Shown here: one piece after another, positions 40,111 to 47,315 of the stretch
How positions within the stretch are numbered: the stretch's first letter is position 1
Layout: each line of letters opens with the position of its first letter
NCBI RefSeq assembly: GCF_002994445.1
Contig: NZ_MRZJ01000001.1
Coordinates: 558,001 to 622,000, forward strand
Source of the DNA: Staphylococcus simulans
GTDB lineage: Bacteria > Bacillota > Bacilli > Staphylococcales > Staphylococcaceae
Length of the DNA stretch: 64,000 nucleotides
Direction: 5' to 3'
Notes under the pieces: model-generated
The model's input: the letters and a program-made list of their open reading frames with translations, nothing else
What the model was told of the DNA's origin: nothing
Database searches by the model: none
Translations under genes and position numbers: made by a program

Positions 40111-41212
40111 GTTGCACTTCCTCCTCTAAAATATATTGACGGATATTACGAATTAATTTACTTAAGTCTTCAACGTTTAAATCTCCAATGTTACCGATTC
40201 TGAATGAAGGAATATCCATTAATTTCCCTGGATACAATACAAATCCTTCCGCTTTCATTTGATTATAAAAGTCTTCAAAATCAAATTCTGGATAAGGGTA
40301 TAAAAATGTTGTGATAATCGGCGATTGATATGCTTGTTTGATATACGGTGTGAAGCCGATATCTGCTAAATGCTTTCTTAAATAGGCATTATTTTCTTGA
40401 TAGCGTTGATGCCTTGCTTCTATGCCGCCTTCTTCTTCTAGTTCAACTAATGCTTCTAAGAATGCCGCAACTACATGTGTCGGTGATGTATAGCGCCATT
40501 TGCCTTCATCTTTGTCCATTACTTGCCATTGATCATATAAATCCAGCACTAAACTATGCGCATTCCCTTTCGTTGCTTTTAATGTATCCTGTTTTGCGAT
40601 AACAAAACCAAATCCTGGAACACCTTGAATACATTTGTTCGCACTGCTGATAATGTAGTCGATATCTAATGATGCGACATCAATAGGCAAACCGCCGAAA
40701 CTGCTCATTGCATCTATAATAATTTTCAGATCAAAGGATTGTGCAATTTGTGTTAAAGGTTCAATAGGATTAAGCATTCCGGTTGTCGTTTCGCAGTGTA
40801 CCATCGCAATATGCGTAATTGTCTTATCTTCTTGTACCAATGCTTTCACATCTTCGAAGTCCGGGACTTTGTCATATGCAAATCTTAAAGCCGTCACACG
40901 CTTGCCGATACGTTCTGCCATTTCAATCATACGGTTGCCGTATGCACCGTTGCTGAGGATTAAGATATGATCATCTTGGCTTAATGCTGTCTGCAACACA
41001 CTTTCTACAACAAAACTTCCGCTTCCTTGTTGTAAAACTGTCGTATATTCATCCGCATCGACACCTGCTAAATCTAATAGGCGCTTGCGAATATCTTGTG
41101 TAACTGACTTATAATCATTATCCCATGTACATCTATCCTCTAACATTTGTTCCTTTACTTTCTTTGTTGTCGTCAATGGTCCTGGTGTTAATAATTTATA
41201 ATCATGTGCCAT
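40103..41212 (-). CDS. phnW: 2-aminoethylphosphonate:pyruvate aminotransferase
   Basis: PLP enzyme that turns 2-aminoethylphosphonate and pyruvate into phosphonoacetaldehyde and alanine. It has 369 aa: LLTPGPLTTTKKVKEQM, LQQGSGSFVVESVL for phosphate binding, IIIDAMSSFGG with the PLP-ring Asp168, and ISSANKCIQGVPGFGFVIA with Schiff-base Lys193. It lies two bases after the binding-protein gene and overlaps phnX, so uptake and breakdown are one transcription unit. Confidence 0.96.
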   Translation of the reverse strand: MAHDYKLLTPGPLTTTKKVKEQMLEDRCTWDNDYKSVTQDIRKRLLDLAGVDADEYTTVLQQGSGSFVVESVLQTALSQDDHILILSNGAYGNRMIEMAERIGKRVTALRFAYDKVPDFEDVKALVQEDKTITHIAMVHCETTTGMLNPIEPLTQIAQSFDLKIIIDAMSSFGGLPIDVASLDIDYIISSANKCIQGVPGFGFVIAKQDTLKATKGNAHSLVLDLYDQWQVMDKDEGKWRYTSPTHVVAAFLEALVELEEEGGIEARHQRYQENNAYLRKHLADIGFTPYIKQAYQSPIITTFLYPYPEFDFEDFYNQMKAEGFVLYPGKLMDIPSFRIGNIGDLNVEDLSKLIRNIRQYILEEEVQHD

Positions 41213-41214
41213 GA

Positions 41215-42237
41215 TTATTTGCCCCCTTTTTGTTCTTTTTTAATATCCGCTTCTTTCTTAGCTTCATTAAAGATGGTTTGATGCTGATCTAATAACTTCA
41301 CAGTTAAAGGCGTCGGCCATGCTTTTGGATGACTCGGCTTCATCGCTTCATCTACTTTTTCACCTTTATATAGCGGTACTGGATATTCTTTCAATAAATC
41401 TTTTCGTCCATACTTTTGAATCACTGCTACCATTTTTTGTGCTTTTTGCTGGCGTTCTCCGCCTTTTTTCACAACTGCCGCTGCTTCTGTCAAAGCAAAG
41501 TTGCCTTCAGTCGGATCAATATACTTAATCGGTTCTCCCTCTTTCTCGGCATCAATAGCTTGGTTTCTTAATCCCGCACCTACTGTCGCTTCTCCGGATT
41601 GAACTTTTTTCAACGGTCCTGAACCTGAGCTTTCTAAATGCGGTCCGGCATTGACAATAAGCTGCTCAATAATGTGTTTGCCTTCTTTTTCTCCGTATTG
41701 ATCAAGCACACCTTGCAACAAGAGCCAACCTGTTGAAGAATCCATAATATTCGGGAAGGAAATTTCATTTTTATATTCCGGCTTCGTTAAATCTTTAATT
41801 GTATGCGGCATCGGCAATCCTTTTTCTTTAAGTGCTTTCGTATTTACAAACAATGAACCCATATTACCTAAAATAGGAGTCATATAGCCGGGATACTGTT
41901 TGATTTCTTGTTGCTGAATAGAAGATGGCATTGTCGCAAACATATCATGTTCTTTTTGTGCACTTTCTAAATAGTAGCTTGCTTGTGTAATGATATCCGC
42001 TTCGATATTTTTGCCTTCTGCCATAATTTTCCCGCCTAATTCAGATGTAGACTGCGGCTGAATAATATATTCTCCTTTATAGCCATGTGTATCTAAAGCT
42101 TTCTCCATCGCAGCAATCGCTTCTTCATCGGCATTGGTTTGAATAATCACTTTATCGGAAGAAGAGCCTAAACCAACATATGAGAAATACAGCAGCACCA
42201 AACACAGCAAACTGACTAACACGATTTTAATTTTCAA
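41215..42237 (-). CDS. ABC transporter substrate-binding protein, probably for 2-aminoethylphosphonate
   Basis: A 340 aa class-F (iron/AEP-type) solute-binding protein, with VIIQTNADEEAIAAMEKAL, MDSSTGWLLLQGVLDQYG, ESSGSGPLKKVQSGEATVGAGLRNQAID and YIDPTEGNFALTEAAAVVKKG. The N-terminus (MKIKIVLVSLLCLVLLYFSYVGLG) is a hydrophobic segment with no lipobox Cys after it. The protein therefore looks membrane-anchored through an uncleaved helix or secreted, not a lipoprotein. The start overlaps the permease stop by four bases. The AEP substrate is inferred from phnW and phnX downstream. Confidence 0.88.
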   Translation of the reverse strand: MKIKIVLVSLLCLVLLYFSYVGLGSSSDKVIIQTNADEEAIAAMEKALDTHGYKGEYIIQPQSTSELGGKIMAEGKNIEADIITQASYYLESAQKEHDMFATMPSSIQQQEIKQYPGYMTPILGNMGSLFVNTKALKEKGLPMPHTIKDLTKPEYKNEISFPNIMDSSTGWLLLQGVLDQYGEKEGKHIIEQLIVNAGPHLESSGSGPLKKVQSGEATVGAGLRNQAIDAEKEGEPIKYIDPTEGNFALTEAAAVVKKGGERQQKAQKMVAVIQKYGRKDLLKEYPVPLYKGEKVDEAMKPSHPKAWPTPLTVKLLDQHQTIFNEAKKEADIKKEQKGGK

Positions 42238-43859
42238 CGCAATTCCCTCCTTTTGTCATAACGCAACCAAAGGTGACTGATTACGCGTACTATAATATTC
42301 GTCAGTAAGATTAAAATAGATAGAATAAAGATATCTGTGAATCTATTAAAGTGCTGCAGCTGGTTGATTTGTGTCGAAACAATTTGAGTGGACGTCGAAA
42401 CTAAGAAGATAACACCGCTGATAGTTACCATTGCATTTATAAAATAGTAATTAATCATTTCAACAATGGTAGTCTTCATATTCGGTAAAATCACTTTAAA
42501 GACCGTTTCAAACCAGCTGTCTTTCAATAACATACTCGTCACATCCCATGACTTATCTAACTTTTCCATGGCACCTTTAGCCATTAAATAAGGCGTTGTA
42601 AAATAATGCACCACGATACTGAGAATCACAATTAAGAATGTGCCTTTTAACGTACTGTTTTGGAAGAAGAGCAAATATGCTAAACCTAAAATCATACCCG
42701 GCACTGTATTCGTCAGCATAGCGATCACATTAAGTCCTTTTCTACCGGCTAATTGTGTACGTGTGCTGATAATCGCACTGAAGAAAGCGATAATCGTACC
42801 AAATACAGCTGTACAAACAGCCACAAAGACCGATTGCATATACACATGAACTAAGACTTCATCTTTCAGTAAATTAATAATATGTTTTAATGTAAATTGC
42901 ATATTGTAGGGATAATTAGTCGTGAAAGGTACGACAAACATCACCATAAATATCACTAAAATAATCGTACTTAAAATAAAAGTAAGTGTGCCGATAATAC
43001 TGTCGTGTATTGGCTTTTTGTTCGGACTGTATTGTTGTGCAAAGCGATGTTCGACATTCCATCTTTCAATCACTGTCAAAAATATAAATCCGAGCAATGC
43101 AGGAAGCAGCATAATCATCGCAATGACTGCACCTTGTGCAAATTTAGGAATCGAACCTAAGATCGTCTGATAGAGCAAGATAGAAATCACTGTATCGTCC
43201 GCTCCGATTGAAGCAGGTATACCAAAATCTGTGAAACTTAAAATAAATGACAAGATAAAGGCATTGCCGATAGGAATGACTAACGGTCTTAACAATGTAT
43301 GATAAAATCTGCGCAGCCCATTATCATGCATGAGTTGAGAAACATAGAAAAAACGATGATCAATATAATTAAATGCATTATTGATGATAATAAAAGCTGC
43401 CGGCAACGTATAAATAATGTATCCGATAAGCATCCCCTTTTCACCATAGACAGTGAATAATGGTTCGCCTAAAAACCGAGCAATAATACCTTCATTACCG
43501 AATAAATACATCAACAAGAAACCGTAAGTAATCGTCGGTACTAACATCGGCAGCATCACCATGCCATGTGTATATTGTTTAAGCATACGCGGCAGCGCTG
43601 TGACTTGAAGCGCATATGCAGTCAAAAATGCTAAAACCGCTGTAATAAATGCGGCGATGAAAGACAATTTCAAACTTCGAAACAATGCTTTCGTCACTTC
43701 AGGATTCGTTAATACTTCTTTAAAATACACACCGCTTAACTGCCCGTTATCTACTACTGAACGCCCCAGCAGCAACAGTATCGGCAAGATTAAAAAGATA
43801 ATAAAGAATGCTAATAATAAGATTTGTATAATGCGCTGACTCCATAATTTATGCACCAT
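42234..43859 (-). CDS. ABC transporter permease, double-length (two fused domains), AEP uptake
   Basis: About 541 aa with roughly twelve membrane helices in two repeats, each with its own BPD_transp_1 loop. The first has YHTLLRPLVIPIGNAFILSFILSFTDFGIP near 190-220; the second has WFETVFKVILPNMKTTIVEMINYYFINAMVTISGVIFL near 450-490. This is the FbpB-like fused architecture, so one gene supplies both halves of the channel. The start is ATG 43859 after GGTGA, overlapping the end of the ATPase gene by 11 bases. TTG 43871 is less likely. Confidence 0.9.
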   Translation of the reverse strand: MVHKLWSQRIIQILLLAFFIIFLILPILLLLGRSVVDNGQLSGVYFKEVLTNPEVTKALFRSLKLSFIAAFITAVLAFLTAYALQVTALPRMLKQYTHGMVMLPMLVPTITYGFLLMYLFGNEGIIARFLGEPLFTVYGEKGMLIGYIIYTLPAAFIIINNAFNYIDHRFFYVSQLMHDNGLRRFYHTLLRPLVIPIGNAFILSFILSFTDFGIPASIGADDTVISILLYQTILGSIPKFAQGAVIAMIMLLPALLGFIFLTVIERWNVEHRFAQQYSPNKKPIHDSIIGTLTFILSTIILVIFMVMFVVPFTTNYPYNMQFTLKHIINLLKDEVLVHVYMQSVFVAVCTAVFGTIIAFFSAIISTRTQLAGRKGLNVIAMLTNTVPGMILGLAYLLFFQNSTLKGTFLIVILSIVVHYFTTPYLMAKGAMEKLDKSWDVTSMLLKDSWFETVFKVILPNMKTTIVEMINYYFINAMVTISGVIFLVSTSTQIVSTQINQLQHFNRFTDIFILSILILLTNIIVRVISHLWLRYDKRRELR

Positions 43860-44604
43860 GTTGTTCACCAAACAATTGATAAATATGATGACGCTTGATT
43901 TCCAATTGGTTCAAAATAAATTGCCTTACAAACTTTGAATTCGGACGATGAATTATATCTTCCGGTGTACCGAATTGTGCGATTGTTCCTTCTTGAATCA
44001 CCACAATTTTATCTGCCATTGTCAATGCTTCTTCTGGATCATGTGTCACAATAATCGTTGTTAGATTTAATGATTTTGCTACTTTGATAATCATGTCTTT
44101 AATACGTTCTTTAATCATGCCGTCCAGCGCACTTAAAGGTTCATCCATTAATAGTACTTTCGGTTCCATAACAATTGTGCGTGCAATCGAAACTCTTTGC
44201 TTTTGTCCGCCTGATAATTCATGAATCTTTTTGTATAAATGCGGACGTAATTCTAGTAATTCGATTAAATCCGAAACTTCTTTTGTATTCGGATCTTTCT
44301 TTAAATTGTTCAAACCATACATAATATTGTCGCGTGCATTTAAATGAGGGAATAAACAATAGTCTTGAAAGACAATGTTAAACCCTCTTTTTTGCATTGG
44401 TACATGATGAATCGGTGAATGATTAAAATGAATTTCACCGCTTGTTACTTCTGTTAATCCTAAAATCATATTCAGTAAAGTCGTTTTGCCGCAACCGCTT
44501 GGTCCTAATAGCGCTACGATTTCTCCATTTTCGATATCCAAGTTAATGTCCTTTAATACTTCATTGTTGTCGTATTGCTTTGTCACATTTTTTAAACTGA
44601 GCAT
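43849..44604 (-). CDS. ABC transporter ATP-binding protein, AEP uptake
   Basis: About 251 aa: Walker A LGPSGCGKTTLLN, Q-loop VFQDYCLFPHLNARDN, signature ELSGGQKQRVSIARTIV, Walker B VLLMDEPLSALDG, and switch His in TIIVTHDPEEALTMAD. It powers the permease encoded downstream. The start at ATG 44604 is eight bases after GGAGG; a GTG three codons earlier overlaps that site. It is the first gene of the operon, transcribed away from the deoR-type gene. Confidence 0.93.
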   Translation of the reverse strand: MLSLKNVTKQYDNNEVLKDINLDIENGEIVALLGPSGCGKTTLLNMILGLTEVTSGEIHFNHSPIHHVPMQKRGFNIVFQDYCLFPHLNARDNIMYGLNNLKKDPNTKEVSDLIELLELRPHLYKKIHELSGGQKQRVSIARTIVMEPKVLLMDEPLSALDGMIKERIKDMIIKVAKSLNLTTIIVTHDPEEALTMADKIVVIQEGTIAQFGTPEDIIHRPNSKFVRQFILNQLEIKRHHIYQLFGEQHGA

Positions 44605-44618
44605 AATAAGCACCTCCG

Positions 44619-44639
44619 CTTTGGTATACTCAAAGTATA
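44619..44639 (-). promoter_or_regulatory. Candidate operator at the AEP operon promoter
   Basis: The palindrome CTTTGGTATACTCAAAG (44619-44635) has five-base arms. It overlaps the end of a TATACT -10 (44639-44634 on the minus strand) and the predicted transcription start. The -35 is poor. A repressor bound here would block the operon. The DeoR-family protein encoded divergently is the obvious candidate, which is inference. Confidence 0.5.
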
Positions 44640-44773
44640 AGAAATGATTATTAAGTCAGTGTTAAAAATGTGTAAGTATTGATTAAGTTATGACTATATT
44701 ATTACCAACTTTGTTTATTTCTAATCATTTCGGGGGTATGATGTTAGTAATACGATAATGAGGTGAAACGACG

Positions 44774-45526
44774 ATGCTTCCTACTGAAAGAAGAGCTGAA
44801 ATTATACAAAAACTAGAAAAAAATAACTTCCTGGAGTTAAAGACCTTACATAAGGAACTTAATATCTCTATGGAAACTTTACGCAGAGATGTGCAACAGT
44901 TAGTCAAAGATGATTTAGTGATTAAAGAATATGGCGGAATCAGAATCAATAAAGAACAAAATGGAGAATCTGCGATTGAACGCAGATTAGATCGTCATTT
45001 AGACAAGAAGAAAAGTATTGCTCAAAAAGCATTAAAAGAGATTCAAGACGGAGATTGTATTTATTTAGACAGCGGATCTACCACTTTGCAGATTGCTAGA
45101 GGATTAGACAGTAAAAGCAACCTTACCATTGTGACGAATTCTATTCCTGTTTTAATACAATGTATGGAGTATGGGCATAACTTAATTTCTATCGGAGGCA
45201 AAATCAGAGCGTCTGAACAATCATTGACGCAATTTGACTTTCTATTCAATTTTGAACGGTTGAATATTAATAAAGGGTTCTTTTGCTGCAGCGGTGTATC
45301 TGCTCAATATGGTATTACTGATTACAGCTTAGAAGAAGTTGCAACCAGAATCCGTCTGATGCATATTTCGCAGCAATGTTACCTAACAGCAGACAGCAGT
45401 AAAATCAATAAAGTCGTTACTGCTAAAATCAGCGATGCAAAAGATTTTAATTGGTTCATCACTGATGATGCAATTGATCATAAGGATAAACAAGCATTAG
45501 AAACAGCAGGACTTAAAGTGTTATAA
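44774..45526 (+). CDS. DeoR-family transcriptional regulator
   Basis: A 250 aa protein with a DeoR N-terminal helix-turn-helix: ERRAEIIQKLEKNNFLELKTLHKELNISMETLRRDVQQLVKDDLVIKEYGGI. The C-terminal effector domain has GDCIYLDSGSTTLQIARGL, VTNSIPVLIQCMEY, ISIGGKIR and YLTADSSKINKV. Such domains usually sense phosphorylated sugars. Here the divergent position suggests control of phosphonate uptake and breakdown, with an organophosphonate, phosphonoacetaldehyde or phosphate ester as effector. GAGGTGA precedes the start. AEP operons in Proteobacteria more often use LysR or GntR regulators. Confidence 0.9.
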   Translation: MLPTERRAEIIQKLEKNNFLELKTLHKELNISMETLRRDVQQLVKDDLVIKEYGGIRINKEQNGESAIERRLDRHLDKKKSIAQKALKEIQDGDCIYLDSGSTTLQIARGLDSKSNLTIVTNSIPVLIQCMEYGHNLISIGGKIRASEQSLTQFDFLFNFERLNINKGFFCCSGVSAQYGITDYSLEEVATRIRLMHISQQCYLTADSSKINKVVTAKISDAKDFNWFITDDAIDHKDKQALETAGLKVL

Positions 45527-45552
45527 CTTAAAAAATGAAATACAATAAATAA

Positions 45553-45608
45553 AAACAGGATGTATATGCAAAAAGTCTAGTTGTCTCTTTCGCAAATACA
45601 TCCTGTTT
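45553..45608. terminator. Bidirectional terminator between deoR and the GyrI-like gene
   Basis: Arms AAACAGGATGTAT (45553-45565) and ATACATCCTGTTT (45596-45608) with a loop that extends the pairing (TGCAAAAAG / CTCTTTCGCA). A- and T-rich flanks on both sides serve the two convergent genes. Confidence 0.85.
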
Positions 45609-45621
45609 GTTTAAATACTAT

Positions 45622-46092
45622 CTATTCTTCTACAGGTACATATACTTTTGCTGCATAGTCATCTGCCATAGGATTGCCATGCGGGTAAAATTCAATACCT
45701 GGTGCTTGTCTCATCTTGAAACCTAATTCACTTAAGTAGTGAGGATTATATACCTTTTCACAGACACGCTGTATTGCCTCAGGAACCGGTCCTTTTGCAT
45801 CTGCGACGACATATTTCCCTGCAGGCAATGTATAGGGGTGCAGTCCTGCTTCTGATTTTTTATCTGATGTTACTGCAATCAAATAATTCATCCCGCTTTC
45901 TGTCGGAACAATCACGCCTAAGAATCCATCCAATTTATTATTACTAAGCTCTGTTAATACTTTGTCTTGTCCATTTTCATTAAATGCCTGCCATGCTTTC
46001 GGCAAACCTTGTTGTGCATCTTGCATTGTCGCAAATTTACTTAAATAACCGATTACATTCATCTCTTCAAGTGTTTGAACTTCATATTCCAT
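45622..46092 (-). CDS. GyrI-like (effector-binding) domain protein
   Basis: About 156 aa of the GyrI-like/AraC effector-binding (SOUL-related) fold without a DNA-binding domain. Features are EVQTLEEMNVIGYLSKFATMQDA at the start, FLGVIVPTESGMNYLIAV, the TLPAGKYVVADAKGPVPEAIQRVCEKVY strand-helix typical of the family, and the final APGIEFYPHGNPMADDYAAKVYVPVEE. Such proteins bind or hydrolyse small hydrophobic molecules. The start is ATG 46092, six bases after GGGAGTG. It lies behind the siderophore-binding-like gene but is separated by a strong terminator. Confidence 0.8.
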   Translation of the reverse strand: MEYEVQTLEEMNVIGYLSKFATMQDAQQGLPKAWQAFNENGQDKVLTELSNNKLDGFLGVIVPTESGMNYLIAVTSDKKSEAGLHPYTLPAGKYVVADAKGPVPEAIQRVCEKVYNPHYLSELGFKMRQAPGIEFYPHGNPMADDYAAKVYVPVEE

Positions 46093-46161
46093 ACTATTCA
46101 CTCCCATGATTTTTCATTATTAACATTCATTACCCTATTTTGCTGAAAATCATTGAATAAA

Positions 46162-46205
46162 TAAAAAAAATAACACCAAACAGCACCTTGGCTGCTTGAT
46201 GTTAT
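46162..46205 (-). terminator. Terminator after the siderophore-binding-like gene
   Basis: Arms ATAACACCAAACAGC (46170-46184) and GCTGCTTGATGTTAT (46191-46205) with a six-base loop and eight T on the minus strand. Confidence 0.92.
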
Positions 46206-46220
46206 GAATAGTATATCTAA

Positions 46221-47075
46221 CTATTCTTCAAACTTAGTTAAGTCCTCTGCGATATATTCAGAAGCAATGACACCGCGAGATTTTGCCCAAAGTTCACGGC
46301 TGACGAAATGAATGCGGTTGTTTTTCTTCGCATTGATTGTATTATAAACCTCAGATTGACGTAATTTTTCAAGCGCTTCTGAGTTTTCATCGTCTACCAT
46401 CAGAATTAAACGTTCTGGATTTAATGTTTTTAATTGTTCATCTGTTAATTTCAGATACGGTCCATCTTTATATTCTGGATATGTTTTTGAATCTGCTTGT
46501 GTGATTGCCATTTTAAAGCCTAGACGTTTTAAAAATTGACCGACATAACTGTTCGCATCATGACCTACGATATGATTGTCTGTTACCACTGCAGCAAGTG
46601 TACCTAAATGTTTGTCGACAGTGATTTCATCTTCGATTTGTTTGATTTTTTGTTCATGAATTGCAACACGTTTTTTCGCTTCTTGTTCTTTTGATACTGC
46701 TTTACCGATCAGTTTGAATGATTCTACGTTTTGTTCATAGTTGCCATCAAAACTTTCAAGTAAAATTGTAGGGGCAATTTTTTCAAGGTCTCTATAAATT
46801 CTGTGATGGCGTTCACCGTCAGCAATGATCAGTTGCGGTTCAGCTTCTCTTAATGCTTCAATGTCCGGATTCTTTCTATCCCCTAATGAAACATAGCTGC
46901 CGATTTGTTCTCTGACTGCGTCAAATAAGTTTTCTGCATTGCCGTCATCAGCAATAGCAGCTGGCTTAATACCTAATGCCAGTAAATCTTCTACAAATGA
47001 ATACTCTAATGCTGCCACTCTATCAACATTAGCTGCAACTTGTGTAATGCCTGATTCATTTCTTACTTCAACCAT
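46221..47075 (-). CDS. Siderophore/ferri-compound binding protein fold, without export signal
   Basis: A 284 aa protein of the FecB/BtuF (periplasmic-binding class III) fold: RVAALEYSFVEDLLALGIKPAAIADDG, PDIEALREAEPQLIIADGERH, a long linking helix (ESFKLIGKAVSKEQEAKKRVAIHEQKI), LGTLAAVVTDNHIVGHDANSYVGQFLKRLGFK, and NRIHFVSRELWAKSRGVIASEYIAEDL. The protein begins at the fold itself. The frame is closed by a stop six codons upstream and a GGAGGT site precedes ATG 47075, so there is no signal peptide or lipobox. It may act in the cytosol as an iron-siderophore or heme-like ligand handler or reductase partner, or be a decayed lipoprotein gene. No Fur box is evident. Confidence 0.78.
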   Translation of the reverse strand: MVEVRNESGITQVAANVDRVAALEYSFVEDLLALGIKPAAIADDGNAENLFDAVREQIGSYVSLGDRKNPDIEALREAEPQLIIADGERHHRIYRDLEKIAPTILLESFDGNYEQNVESFKLIGKAVSKEQEAKKRVAIHEQKIKQIEDEITVDKHLGTLAAVVTDNHIVGHDANSYVGQFLKRLGFKMAITQADSKTYPEYKDGPYLKLTDEQLKTLNPERLILMVDDENSEALEKLRQSEVYNTINAKKNNRIHFVSRELWAKSRGVIASEYIAEDLTKFEE

Positions 47076-47315
47076 ATTATTATTACCTCCATATTAATGT
47101 ATCGGTTTATTGTTTACCCATATTAACTATTCCTATACTTTTATTCCCTATCCGCTTGAGAATATGCGTGATTCATTAATGTCTTAATTTACAGAACATT
47201 GTCAACTACTAAAACATTTCCTTTCCTTATCAAGTTACTGCTAAAATTAAAGAGGGTATATAGAGTACATTAATAATGTTCAATATATGTATTTTTAATT
47301 CAGGAGAGACAGACA

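Noticed and set aside
44725..44949. 74-residue minus-strand ORF opposite the start of the deoR gene
   Set aside because: Antisense to a clear DeoR helix-turn-helix coding region; no homology.
47160..47185. Imperfect repeat TGAGAAT...GATTCA as a possible Fur box for the siderophore-binding-like gene
   Set aside because: Spacing and bases do not fit the 7-1-7 Fur consensus.
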